Origin: Halobacillus litoralis
Lineage (GTDB): Bacteria > Bacillota > Bacilli > Bacillales > Halobacillaceae
Length of the DNA: 64,000 nt
Assembly: GCF_020524025.1 (NCBI RefSeq)
Contig: NZ_JAIVKN010000003.1
Span: 482,058-546,057, forward strand
Reading direction: 5' to 3'
Positions 27,507 to 35,791 of the stretch are shown one piece after another; the stretch's first letter is position 1, and each line of letters starts with the position of its first letter. The position numbers and the translations under genes are program-made. The notes under the pieces are model-generated. The model made no database searches and had not been told where the DNA came from. It saw only the letters and a list, made by a program, of their open reading frames with translations.

Positions 27507-27545
27507 AAGAAAGAGCCACTATCCGTTATAGTGGCTCTTTCTTTG
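27507..27545. terminator. Bidirectional terminator between acuC and motS
   Basis: The stem AAAGAGCCACTAT / ATAGTGGCTCTTT has A and T runs at both ends; the motS stop codon lies inside it. Confidence 0.9.
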
Positions 27546-28329
27546 TGGAATTTCCGTATTCAGGATCTAAAATAACGATTTCAACTCTTCTATTCTTACT
27601 CCAATTTTCTTCTGAATCATTTGGGACTACAGGTCTTGTTTCCCCATAAGCAACAGCTGTAAAGCGCTTAGGATCAAGCGATGGCGTATGATCAATCACA
27701 TATCGGATCACGCTGCCGGCCCTGGCAGCAGACAGCTCCCAGTTGGATGGATAGCGGAAGGTCGATATCTGACGGTTGTCGGTATGGCCTTCAACTTTAA
27801 CGAAGTTTGGAATATTCTCAAGTAAAGTTCCTACTTTTGAAAGAAAAGGTTTTGCTCCGTCTAAAATCTCCGCTTGACTTGTCTCAAAAAGCAGCTGCTC
27901 TTCAAGAATAAGTACTACACCTCGTTCAGATTGTGTAGCAGAGATGATGTCACCAAGATCATTTTCCTCGAGGTATTCATCAATTTCTTCTTTTAATTCT
28001 TCCAAGCCCTTTTCTTTCTCTTTATTGATTTCATCTTCAGCTAATTCCAATGAGTTTTCGTCAGGGATTTCAAATTCATTGCCCATTTCACCGTTTTCCT
28101 TCATTTTCGTTTGTTCTGTGGGATGTTTATTCTCCACAGCAGAAGGATAAAAGTCAAGGACCATCCGGTTACGAAAGCTCTCAGCGATAGCTTCAAATTT
28201 ATCAAGGTTAATCTGGGACATAGAAAATAATAAAATGAAAAACACCAGGATCAAAGTGATCATATCGGCATATGTAGTCATCCATTTAGGATTTCCATTT
28301 TGCTTATTTTTCTTTACTCTACGCTTCAT
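27526..28329 (-). CDS. motS: Sodium-type flagellar stator protein MotS
   Basis: About 267 residues, MotB/PomB family. A short cytoplasmic basic N-terminus leads into one transmembrane helix with the ion-carrying aspartate D22 (TTYADMITLILVFFILLFS). A Glu/Lys-rich linker (about 60-130) precedes a C-terminal OmpA-like peptidoglycan-binding domain (VEGHTDNRQ, NWELSAARAGSVIRY, NRRVEIVI). With MotP it forms a sodium-driven stator in Bacillus (established). The longest frame starts 25 codons earlier, but the ATG at 28329 begins MKRRVKKNK and overlaps the motP stop by 11 bases, typical coupling. Confidence 0.9.
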   Translation of the reverse strand: MKRRVKKNKQNGNPKWMTTYADMITLILVFFILLFSMSQINLDKFEAIAESFRNRMVLDFYPSAVENKHPTEQTKMKENGEMGNEFEIPDENSLELAEDEINKEKEKGLEELKEEIDEYLEENDLGDIISATQSERGVVLILEEQLLFETSQAEILDGAKPFLSKVGTLLENIPNFVKVEGHTDNRQISTFRYPSNWELSAARAGSVIRYVIDHTPSLDPKRFTAVAYGETRPVVPNDSEENWSKNRRVEIVILDPEYGNSTKKEPL

Positions 28330-29143
28330 TGGCAGTTTCTCCCAAAAGTTCCTCCTGCTCTTCTCTCTCTGCAAGCTTCTTATCATCTTCAGATAGAAAA
28401 GCACTCAGTTTTTCTTCCAGGATCTTAGGATTTTGACCCGACTGCACACCAATAACACCTTCAATAATGATTTGTTTCATGAAAATTTCCTGGTCCGTCT
28501 TATTCTCAAGTTTACTTGCCATGGGAATAAAGACCAGATTGGCTAATAGCGTACCATAGAAGGTCGTCAGCAGGGCAACAGCCATTTTAGGTCCTAAGGT
28601 TTCGGGCGTAGATAAACTTGAAAGCATGAGGACGAGACCGATCAACGTACCGATCATCCCCCACGCTGGAGCATATTCCCCCGCCTTCTCTATAATTGCT
28701 CTGCCCCTCTGATGACGCTCTTCTACGGCTGCAAGCTCCGCTTTCATAATATCGTTGATAACTTCGGGTTCAATACCGTCTATGGCAAGCAGAATCCCTT
28801 TTTTAATAAAAGGGTCTTCTACCTCCTCAAGTTCAGCTTCCAAAGCCAGGAGCCCTTCTCTTCGTGCTCTCTCAGACAGGCGGACGAAGAGGGAAATCAA
28901 TTCCCTCAAATTCATGTCAGTTTTTTTGAACGCTTCCTTCGTAACGCGGAAAGTCAATTTCACTTCACTCATATTGAAGTTGACAAGCAAGGCTGCTGCT
29001 AATCCGCCCAACACGATTACGATCGAGGATATTTGTATGAAGGATGCAACTCCTCCAAAACCAGCATTCGACATAATGCCAAACATAACCATGGCAAACC
29101 CAATGGTGATTCCTATAGGAGTCAATAAATCTTTTTTCGTCAT
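28319..29143 (-). CDS. motP: Sodium-type flagellar stator protein MotP
   Basis: 274 residues, MotA/PomA family with four transmembrane helices: two near the N-terminus (LTPIGITIGFAMVMFGIM, ISSIVIVLGGLAAALLV) and two at about 150-210 (WGMIGTLIGLVLMLSSL, ALLTTFYGTLLANLVFIP). The large cytoplasmic loop contains the charged segment that contacts FliG. MotPS is the Na+-dependent stator found next to ccpA in Bacillus, which fits a salt-adapted organism. It starts 50 bases after the ccpA stop with AGGAGAGTGTGGA as ribosome site, so ccpA-motP-motS is likely one transcript. Confidence 0.93.
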   Translation of the reverse strand: MTKKDLLTPIGITIGFAMVMFGIMSNAGFGGVASFIQISSIVIVLGGLAAALLVNFNMSEVKLTFRVTKEAFKKTDMNLRELISLFVRLSERARREGLLALEAELEEVEDPFIKKGILLAIDGIEPEVINDIMKAELAAVEERHQRGRAIIEKAGEYAPAWGMIGTLIGLVLMLSSLSTPETLGPKMAVALLTTFYGTLLANLVFIPMASKLENKTDQEIFMKQIIIEGVIGVQSGQNPKILEEKLSAFLSEDDKKLAEREEQEELLGETANEA

Positions 29144-29193
29144 TCCACACTCTCCTCAGTTCGAACAAGTACCCTTTACTTTATATATCGGTA

Positions 29194-30195
29194 CTATTTC
29201 TGCTGAGTTGAGTTTCTTTCAATAATTCGGTGAGGTAAAATAACATTCTGCTCATCCACTTCTTCTTTGTTCATAAATTTCGTCAACAGGCGCATAGCCA
29301 CAGCACCGATATCATACATAGGCTGAACAACCGTAGACAGGGTCGGACGTACCATCGTGGCAAGACGAGTATTATCAAAGCCAAAGACTTCCAAATCTTC
29401 AGGAACGCGGATACCTCGGTCCTGTGCACCGTGGATCACACCTAAAGCCATCTCATCTGAAGCCACAAAGACAGCTGTTGGCTGCTGCTCCATTTCTAGA
29501 ATCTGTTCCAAAGCTTCATGTCCTGAATCATAAGAATAGTCTCCGGAAATAATCAGCTCGTCCGGATTCTCTTGTCCGTGCTCTTTCATTGCACGCTTAT
29601 AGCCTTCTAATTTTTCAGTGTTAATCACTGTATCCTCTGGACCAGCAACGAAAGCTACGCGTTGATTATCATGATTTAGCAGCAATTGTGTTGCTTCATA
29701 GGCTGCTTCCTGGTAATTAATATTAACAGATGGCGTTTCTTTCGATTCGTCTACTGTAGCTGCCAAAGCTATAGGTACAGAGGATGTCTTAAATTCACGA
29801 ATATGATCTTCAGTGATTTTTCCACCCATAAATATTAAGCCATCTACCTGTTTACCAAGCATGGCATTAATTAAATGAAGTTCCTTATCTTTATTCTGGT
29901 CTGAGTTACTTAAGATAATATTGTAATTGTACATTGTAGCGATGTCTTCAATTCCCCGGGCCAGCTCAGCAAAGAATATGCTGGAGATGTCTGGAATAAT
30001 AACTCCTACAGTCGTCGTTTTCTTGCTCGCTAAACCACGGGCAACTGCGTTAGGACGGTACCCCAGGCGTTCAATAGCATCATGTACCTTCTTCCTTGTT
30101 GCTGGTTTAACATTCGGGTTTCCATTCACTACCCGGGAAACGGTAGCCATGGATACATTAGCTTCTCTTGCTACATCATATATTGTTACATTCAT
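29194..30195 (-). CDS. ccpA: Catabolite control protein A
   Basis: A 333-residue LacI/GalR-family regulator. The HTH is at about residues 4-24 ([20 protein letters not shown]), the hinge helix is [14 protein letters not shown], then a periplasmic-binding-like core with [16 protein letters not shown] and [14 protein letters not shown]. With HPr-Ser46-P it binds cre sites to repress or activate carbon genes. In this window the cre before ackA and the palindrome at 48942 are candidate targets. The start is the ATG after AGGAGGAAGCAAG. Position between aroA and motPS is as in B. subtilis. Confidence 0.96.
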   Translation of the reverse strand: MNVTIYDVAREANVSMATVSRVVNGNPNVKPATRKKVHDAIERLGYRPNAVARGLASKKTTTVGVIIPDISSIFFAELARGIEDIATMYNYNIILSNSDQNKDKELHLINAMLGKQVDGLIFMGGKITEDHIREFKTSSVPIALAATVDESKETPSVNINYQEAAYEATQLLLNHDNQRVAFVAGPEDTVINTEKLEGYKRAMKEHGQENPDELIISGDYSYDSGHEALEQILEMEQQPTAVFVASDEMALGVIHGAQDRGIRVPEDLEVFGFDNTRLATMVRPTLSTVVQPMYDIGAVAMRLLTKFMNKEEVDEQNVILPHRIIERNSTQQK

Positions 30196-30397
30196 CTTGC
30201 TTCCTCCTTCATCGAATCCAATCGTACTATATACTCAATAGAATAATCATACGATAGATCGCTTGGCTGCGCAATATTCGTCCTCATTCTATGAAATATT
30301 ATACCCTAACCATTATAACGGATCGAGAGATAGCTGCAAAAGGATACCTATACTCTTCTTTTTTATAGTTTTCCTAATATAGAGATCTATGACAAAA

Positions 30398-30433
30398 AAA
30401 TAAGTTAGGCTGTAAGACAGCCTAACTTATTTC
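30398..30433 (-). terminator. Terminator of aroA
   Basis: AAATAAGTTAGGCTGT pairs perfectly with ACAGCCTAACTTATTT around a 3-base loop, followed on the minus strand by a T run. Confidence 0.92.
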
Positions 30434-30438
30434 CACAT

Positions 30439-31497
30439 TTATTTTTTTAGCTCTTCCATGAAAGATTGGAAGGTCGGAATATCCATCTGTTGAGCTGAAT
30501 CACTTAAAGCTACAGCAGGATCCGGGTGAACTTCTGCCATAACACCATCGGCTCCAATCGCTAATGCAGCCTTAGCTGCTGGAAGCAATAGATCACGTCT
30601 CCCTGTAGAGTGCGTTACATCTACCATAACAGGCAGGTGAGTTTCCTGTTTCAGGATTGGAACAGCAGATATGTCTAATGTATTTCTTGTTGCTTTTTCA
30701 TATGTGCGGATACCTCGTTCGCAAAGAATGATATTCTCATTTCCTCGAGAGATAATGTACTCTGCTGCATTAATGAACTCTGAGATCGTAGCCGACATTC
30801 CTCTTTTCAGTAATACAGGCTTGTTGACGGAACCAGCGGCTTTAAGAAGTTCGAAGTTCTGCATGTTACGCGCTCCAATTTGAATAACATCAAGGTAATC
30901 CAATGCTTCCTCAAGGTCTGCCGGGTTCACAATTTCACTCACAACAGCTAAATCCTGCTCATCAGCTGCCTGCTTAAGCATTTTCAGCCCTTCAATACCT
31001 AGCCCTTGGAAGTCATAAGGAGAAGTTCTTGGCTTGAAAGCTCCCCCACGAAGCAATTTAAGCCCTTGATCCTTCACGGCTTTTGCTACTGTTGAAACCT
31101 GCTCATAACTTTCCACTGAACATGGTCCCATAACGAATGAAGGGTTTCCGTCCCCTACTCTCTCACCCTTGATTTCAACAACTGTATCTTCCGGCTTTTT
31201 CTTCCTTGATACAAGAAGCGCTTTTCTATGATCATCTTCCTGCAGTTCTAATGCGGCTTTGAAAATTTCTTTAAACAAATGAACAATCGTTGAATCCTCA
31301 AAAGGGCCATTGTTATGCTGGGACAACTGATCCAGCATAGCTCTTTCACGTACTGGGTCAAACCGATTCATCCCTTGCTGTTCTTTAATCTGGCCAATTT
31401 CCTTTACCAGTTCACCGCGTTTATTGATTAAACTTAGAAGGTCTAAATTTACACCATCTAATTGATTACGTAACTGATCAAGCTTTTGATTACTCAT
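30439..31497 (-). CDS. aroA: Bifunctional chorismate mutase / DAHP synthase
   Basis: 352 residues. The N-terminal ~90 are an AroQ-type chorismate mutase ([31 protein letters not shown]), which also serves as the regulatory domain. The rest is a type Iβ DAHP synthase TIM barrel with [32 protein letters not shown] and [11 protein letters not shown]. It condenses phosphoenolpyruvate and erythrose 4-phosphate at the entry to aromatic synthesis. In Bacillus this gene is called aroA; it is not EPSP synthase. It follows a well-formed sigma-A promoter and has its own terminator. Confidence 0.96.
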   Translation of the reverse strand: MSNQKLDQLRNQLDGVNLDLLSLINKRGELVKEIGQIKEQQGMNRFDPVRERAMLDQLSQHNNGPFEDSTIVHLFKEIFKAALELQEDDHRKALLVSRKKKPEDTVVEIKGERVGDGNPSFVMGPCSVESYEQVSTVAKAVKDQGLKLLRGGAFKPRTSPYDFQGLGIEGLKMLKQAADEQDLAVVSEIVNPADLEEALDYLDVIQIGARNMQNFELLKAAGSVNKPVLLKRGMSATISEFINAAEYIISRGNENIILCERGIRTYEKATRNTLDISAVPILKQETHLPVMVDVTHSTGRRDLLLPAAKAALAIGADGVMAEVHPDPAVALSDSAQQMDIPTFQSFMEELKK

Positions 31498-31562
31498 TTG
31501 TTCGTCCCCCTACAAAGTATTAAGAATTGAATATGGCAATTACTTTTAAATAATTAGGGACA

Positions 31563-31591
31563 ATTATAGCTAAAATTTCGAATGTTGTCAC
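31563..31591 (-). promoter_or_regulatory. Sigma-A promoter of aroA
   Basis: On the minus strand GTGACA and TATAAT are separated by exactly 17 bases. A perfect dyad, CCCCTATTAGGGG on the plus strand, abuts the -35 at 31591-31603 and could be an operator. The leader to the ATG is about 60 bases. Confidence 0.75.
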
Positions 31592-31649
31592 CCCTATTAG
31601 GGGATTTCATCAAATTCTACAGAAAAAATTCTGAACTTTTACTCTTTAT

Positions 31650-31973
31650 TTATTCACTCGTCTTTTTTAAACGTTCTGAAGTGATTGCATTGTGACTGTC
31701 ATGCCAGACAACCTGGCCATTTTTAAAATAAAGAGCTTGCGGAGATTCGTGTCGGACTTGGTAAGTTTCAGCAATATAATTCGAAAGCTCCCGGGATTTT
31801 TGAACATACAATACATAACACGGGACATCGGTTTGATCGACAAAACGCTCGAACTGATTATTGGCTGCTGCACTTATTGGACAAGTTAAACTATGCTTCA
31901 GCAAGAAAAAACTTTCATTACGTTCCATGATTTCTTCCCATGTATCCTTATGATCAATCACTTGTGGTTTCAT
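31650..31973 (-). CDS. ytxJ: Monothiol bacilliredoxin YtxJ (BrxC family)
   Basis: 107 residues with a thioredoxin-like fold and a single N-terminal active-site cysteine, C31 in LKHSLTCPISAAA. The family is annotated as bacillithiol-system redox protein (BrxC), reducing bacillithiol-protein mixed disulfides or acting as a cysteine donor; this is established for relatives, inferred here. The start follows ATTTAGGGAGGAATCAAT. It is the last gene of ytxG-ytxH-ytxJ; a hairpin between ytxH and ytxJ may reduce its expression relative to the others. Confidence 0.88.
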   Translation of the reverse strand: MKPQVIDHKDTWEEIMERNESFFLLKHSLTCPISAAANNQFERFVDQTDVPCYVLYVQKSRELSNYIAETYQVRHESPQALYFKNGQVVWHDSHNAITSERLKKTSE

Positions 31974-31990
31974 ATTGATTCCTCCCTAAA

Positions 31991-32027
31991 TAAAAATGAT
32001 GGAGGCTGACGGTGCAGCCTCCATCAC
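31991..32027 (-). terminator. Terminator or attenuator between ytxH and ytxJ
   Basis: A perfect 12-bp stem (TGATGGAGGCTG / CAGCCTCCATCA) followed by T5 on the minus strand, just after ytxH and before ytxJ. Confidence 0.85.
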
Positions 32028-32034
32028 ATACGTA

Positions 32035-32460
32035 TTAAAGATTAGATGATGTCGTTGAATCCTGTTGCTTTTCAAGCTCCTGGGCTGCTTCCTCAATAGC
32101 TTCAGCAACTTCCTGAGCAGCTTTTTCTGCTTCATCTTCTTCACTTGTACGGAAATTTTTCACTTTATCTTTTACTTTTCCGCTTAATTCCTGAGACTTC
32201 TCAGAAAAGCTCTTAGAAAATTGAGAAGAGGACTCTACTGCACGATCTTTCCAGACGCCGCCTTTTTCATAGGCTACATCTTTCCATTCACCAGCACGCT
32301 CTTTCCATTCAGATGAATTATGATTGATATTCTCACGAAGTTCCCGGCCTGATTTAGGAGCAAACAGCAAAGCAACAGCTGCACCGACCAGTCCACCGAT
32401 CAAGGAACCTAGTACGAAATCTCTTCCATTGTTTTGTTCATTGTTTTGTTGACCCATCAT
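32035..32460 (-). CDS. ytxH: YtxH-family general stress protein
   Basis: 141 residues. A Gln/Asn-rich N-terminus leads into one Gly/Ala-rich hydrophobic helix (FVLGSLIGGLVGAAVALLFAP, about 15-35) and the conserved APKSGRELR box, followed by a long amphipathic, Lys/Glu-rich helical tail. The family is widespread, membrane-associated and of unknown function; in B. subtilis ytxH is under sigma-B and sigma-H control. Two adjacent ATG codons follow AAGGAGGAGTT; either could be used. It is nine bases after ytxG in the same operon. Confidence 0.9.
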   Translation of the reverse strand: MMGQQNNEQNNGRDFVLGSLIGGLVGAAVALLFAPKSGRELRENINHNSSEWKERAGEWKDVAYEKGGVWKDRAVESSSQFSKSFSEKSQELSGKVKDKVKNFRTSEEDEAEKAAQEVAEAIEEAAQELEKQQDSTTSSNL

Positions 32461-32469
32461 AACTCCTCC

Positions 32470-32889
32470 TTAAGATTTAATATCTTCTTTCTTGGCCTTT
32501 TTCCACAAATTAATGGCCACTTTGCCCCATTTTAAGGCCTGGGCAGCCGTGTCCGTATTTTCATTAGCTGATTGTGTAAGACCTCTGGATACGGACCTGA
32601 TGGATTGATTAAACTCTTGAACAGAGTCTCCAATACCCTTGACTCCATCGACTAAAGTATTAAGCTTCTGTGATTTTTCGCCTACATCTTCTGCTAATTT
32701 ATTAGTCTTATTCAAGAGCTCGGTTGTCTCTAAGGTGATTCCTTCCATTTGCTTTTCAACACCTTCAAGTGTGTCAGCAACGTTGTTCATTGTACGGCGT
32801 ACAGCCGTCAGCGTTCTTGCTAAGAAGATAACAAGAACAGCAAATGCCACTGCTGCGATCAATGCAGCAATGTAAAGAATAATAATCAT
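32470..32889 (-). CDS. ytxG: YtxG, DUF948 membrane-anchored coiled-coil protein
   Basis: 139 residues. An N-terminal transmembrane helix (IILYIAALIAAVAFAVLVIF, about 3-23) is followed by a DUF948 coiled coil (about 25-110) with regular Leu/Val/Thr heptads and a basic C-terminus. Function is unknown; it resembles methyl-accepting or tethering coiled coils only in a general way. It is first in ytxGHJ and lies directly behind a consensus sigma-B promoter, so it should be induced by energy and environmental stress, including salt. Confidence 0.9.
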   Translation of the reverse strand: MIIILYIAALIAAVAFAVLVIFLARTLTAVRRTMNNVADTLEGVEKQMEGITLETTELLNKTNKLAEDVGEKSQKLNTLVDGVKGIGDSVQEFNQSIRSVSRGLTQSANENTDTAAQALKWGKVAINLWKKAKKEDIKS

Positions 32890-32934
32890 TCCCCCTGCAC
32901 ACTCCTTCTTATGTAATCCAACACAGTTTAGTTT

Positions 32935-32959
32935 ATACCCTAAAAAGGTATTTTTAAAC
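32935..32959 (-). promoter_or_regulatory. Sigma-B promoter of ytxGHJ
   Basis: On the minus strand GTTTAA at the -35 and GGGTAT at the -10 are separated by 13 bases, an exact match to the general-stress sigma-B consensus. It is 46 bases before ytxG. B. subtilis ytxGHJ is a known sigma-B operon. Confidence 0.85.
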
Positions 32960-33042
32960 GTGAGGGCTACTTATAAATGGACATATTCGCTATGGTAAAC
33001 AAAAAATCCTCTTTATTTTGAGGTTTTTCTTTGCTTCATAAT

Positions 33043-33081
33043 AAAAAACATGCGGCTTCTACATAAAAGCCGCACATTTTT
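33043..33081 (-). terminator. Terminator of murC
   Basis: The stem TGCGGCTT / AAGCCGCA with a short loop, and A and T runs at each side, at the murC stop. Confidence 0.85.
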
Positions 33082-34377
33082 TTAGTTTTTTTGATTTTCA
33101 TAGGCTTCCTGAAATTTCTGGATATCCCCGGCACCCATAAATAACAGAACCCCATTGTCGTAGTCTGCTAACTGCGATGTTTCTTCCAGGTTAAGCACCT
33201 GTGAGTCTGGAATTAACTCTTGAAGGTGATCAATCGTTAATTTTCCTTCATTTTCACGGGCAGAGCCGAAAATATCACATAAGAAGACATAATCCGCTTC
33301 TTTAAGACTGTCTGCAAATTCATTTAAAAACGTCTTCGTTCGAGTAAACGTATGCGGCTGAAAAATCGCAACAACAGGACGGTCAGAATACTTCTTGCGT
33401 GCCGTCTCAATCGTTGCTGTAATTTCAATCGGATGGTGTGCGTAGTCATCAACCAACACTTGATTTCCCCATACCTTTTCCGTAAAACGACGCTTTACAC
33501 CTTTAAATGTTGCCAGCTTTTTAATTTGCTCAGGCTGCATATGTTCATAATGACATAAGGCTATTACACTTAAAGCATTCAGAACTGTATGATTCCCATA
33601 CTGAGGGATGGTGAATGTATCGTAATAATTATTACGAACAAAGACATCGAAAGTCGTACCTTCTGAACCTTCTGTAATGTTTTGTGCCTGAAAGTCATTT
33701 GTGTCTGCTAAACCGTAATATAAGACAGGTACATTGGCTTGAATATGCTGCAGATGCTCATCGTCTCCGCAGGCAATGATTCCTTTTTTAACCTGCTTTG
33801 CCATCTGTTGAAATGCATCAAATACATCTTCAACACTCTTGAAATAATCAGGATGATCAAAGTCAATATTGGTCATGATGGCATAGTCCGGCTCGTAAGA
33901 TAAAAAGTGTCTGCGATACTCACATGCCTCAAACGCAAAATATTGACTGTCCTCATGCCCTTTCCCCGTTCCATCACCTATTAGGTAGGAGGTTGGGTGA
34001 TTTTCCGAAAGCACATGAGCAAGCAGACCGGTTGTAGAGGTCTTGCCATGAGCACCTGTAACAGCAATGCTGGTATACTGTTGGATCCATTCACCTAAGA
34101 AGTCATGATAACGATAATAAGGCAGTCCCAGCTCTTTGGCTTCCTGGATTTCCTCATGATCATCACTGAAAGCATTCCCTGCAATAATCGTTAGTCCTTC
34201 TGTAATATTTTCTTTCGAAAAAGGCATAATCTTTATATTTTTAGATTCTAATACATCTTGTGTAAAAAAGCGCTTTTCTACATCTGATCCTTGAACTTTC
34301 TCACCAGAGTCATGAAGAATCTGGGCAAGCGAACTCATTCCTGTTCCTTTGATACCAATAAAATGGTAAGTTGTCAT
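33082..34377 (-). CDS. murC: UDP-N-acetylmuramate-L-alanine ligase
   Basis: About 431 residues, Mur ligase family. The N-terminal UDP-binding Rossmann motif is [11 protein letters not shown]; the ATP P-loop is GAHGKTSTT near residue 108; [22 protein letters not shown] and the C-terminal DDYAHHP and FQPHTFTRT complete the three-domain pattern. It adds L-Ala to UDP-MurNAc in cytoplasmic peptidoglycan synthesis. The longest frame begins with a TTG two codons earlier; GGAGG is nine bases before the ATG at 34377, so that start is preferred. The next gene upstream is a nicotinate phosphoribosyltransferase gene. Confidence 0.96.
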   Translation of the reverse strand: MTTYHFIGIKGTGMSSLAQILHDSGEKVQGSDVEKRFFTQDVLESKNIKIMPFSKENITEGLTIIAGNAFSDDHEEIQEAKELGLPYYRYHDFLGEWIQQYTSIAVTGAHGKTSTTGLLAHVLSENHPTSYLIGDGTGKGHEDSQYFAFEACEYRRHFLSYEPDYAIMTNIDFDHPDYFKSVEDVFDAFQQMAKQVKKGIIACGDDEHLQHIQANVPVLYYGLADTNDFQAQNITEGSEGTTFDVFVRNNYYDTFTIPQYGNHTVLNALSVIALCHYEHMQPEQIKKLATFKGVKRRFTEKVWGNQVLVDDYAHHPIEITATIETARKKYSDRPVVAIFQPHTFTRTKTFLNEFADSLKEADYVFLCDIFGSARENEGKLTIDHLQELIPDSQVLNLEETSQLADYDNGVLLFMGAGDIQKFQEAYENQKN

Positions 34378-34522
34378 AAACAAGAACCTCCAAAATAAAG
34401 TGGGTCACTTTAAGTATAGTATATGTAACAAATGTTGATATGCGATTCAAAGATAAGTAGATCATCATCACCTGTTTGCATTTCCTTATCTTATCATGGA
34501 TATCGCTGAAGAAAAAGTAATA

Positions 34523-34568
34523 AAAAACTAATGGAAAGGCACAAACGCATCCGCGCTTATGCCTTCTC
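34523..34568 (-). terminator. Weak terminator after the nicotinate phosphoribosyltransferase gene
   Basis: On the minus strand AAGGCATAAGCGC pairs imperfectly with GCGTTTGTGCCTT and is followed within eight bases by a T6 run. Confidence 0.5.
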
Positions 34569-34574
34569 GTAAGT

Positions 34575-35690
34575 TCACTTGTCTAATTCTGTGTATTCCA
34601 CGTACTCAAGTCTTGGGTTATGTTTATATCTTCTTCCTTCTTTAGCCTCAGGTTCATCATCAATCAAAACATTATCCCCTGTGAATCCAATTCCAATCTT
34701 TAGTAGACTGCCACCAACTCCATACATATCAACAGGAACTTTCTTCTCTTCAAATGCCCGTATACGCTCTTTAGTAAACCCTCCGCTTACAACAATCTTT
34801 ACATGTCTGAAACCTTCTTGATCCAAAGCGCGTCTCAATGCAAAGATAAGCTCCGGGTTTACACCTCTAGGATCAAATGTACCCATTAGGTGCTGGTTTC
34901 TCAGGAAGTATTTATCTACCAAGTTTCGTGATGTATCAAGACGAACACCCTTTAGTTCATCACCAAATTCGCGGGCAACTTTCAGCGAATCTGTAATGAC
35001 ATCATTATTATAGTCTACTAATGCCATTAATTGATCATCGGGGAATTGTTGGTGATACGCCTTTGTTGCAGCCACAACATCCCCTTTAAACATTTGAATT
35101 AAAGCATGGGGCATTGTCCCCATTCCTTCTTTCCCCCACCATTCGTTCATTGCATGGGTTGCCTGTGCTGTGGACCCTCCGATAAATGCGGAGTACCCGT
35201 CACCGGATTGTTGGGTGAAATGGTCATCCCTATCTCCCATAAAAATAATAGGCTTCTGCTTGCCCGATGAGCGGGCTGCTTTTACTACATTATAAACATT
35301 CGTAGCTACAGACGTACGTCTGGCTAATATCCCATCAATAATGCCTTCTAAGAACCCAAAATATTGATAGGGACCCTTGACGGTCAAGACGGTTTCATAA
35401 GGACTGATTTTGTCTCCATCCTTTAATGAGTGAATTTCTAACTCTTCAGGGTGATCAGCAAAGGTGTGAATAAGCGCAATCACTTCATCGGTTCCACATA
35501 GAACCGCATGATCCTTCTGAAAAAACTGCATAGTCACTTCATTATCTGGAAGATGGTTTTCCACAATATCCCGTGTTTTTAGAAAATACACAGCAGAAAA
35601 CCATCCTTCTGCGACACGCTCATCGAATTTAAACGTTTTATTTGTAAGTCGGCTGATTTCACCATTTAACTTTAATGCTATTTCCTTCAT
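34575..35690 (-). CDS. Nicotinate phosphoribosyltransferase family protein
   Basis: 371 residues, a type II phosphoribosyltransferase with the NAPRTase barrel. ERVAEGWFSAVYFLKTRD at the start, GPYQYFGFLEGIIDGILARRTSVATN, GDRDDHFTQQSGDGYSAFIGGSTAQATHA and VVSGGFTKERI are family signatures; H179 of QATHA is the likely catalytic histidine. It should convert nicotinate and PRPP to nicotinate mononucleotide in NAD salvage. The length is shorter than PncB and closer to the compact family also found in archaea. It stands alone between murC and sftA, where B. subtilis has no such gene. AAGGAGTTAAGCC precedes the ATG. Confidence 0.82.
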   Translation of the reverse strand: MKEIALKLNGEISRLTNKTFKFDERVAEGWFSAVYFLKTRDIVENHLPDNEVTMQFFQKDHAVLCGTDEVIALIHTFADHPEELEIHSLKDGDKISPYETVLTVKGPYQYFGFLEGIIDGILARRTSVATNVYNVVKAARSSGKQKPIIFMGDRDDHFTQQSGDGYSAFIGGSTAQATHAMNEWWGKEGMGTMPHALIQMFKGDVVAATKAYHQQFPDDQLMALVDYNNDVITDSLKVAREFGDELKGVRLDTSRNLVDKYFLRNQHLMGTFDPRGVNPELIFALRRALDQEGFRHVKIVVSGGFTKERIRAFEEKKVPVDMYGVGGSLLKIGIGFTGDNVLIDDEPEAKEGRRYKHNPRLEYVEYTELDK

Positions 35691-35791
35691 GGCTTAACTC
35701 CTTAAACATATAGGTCGTTGTAACTCGAAAATCATTCTTTAACAATCATATAAAATTGAGCACCTTTGCACAAGCCTTTCGAACAATCCGG

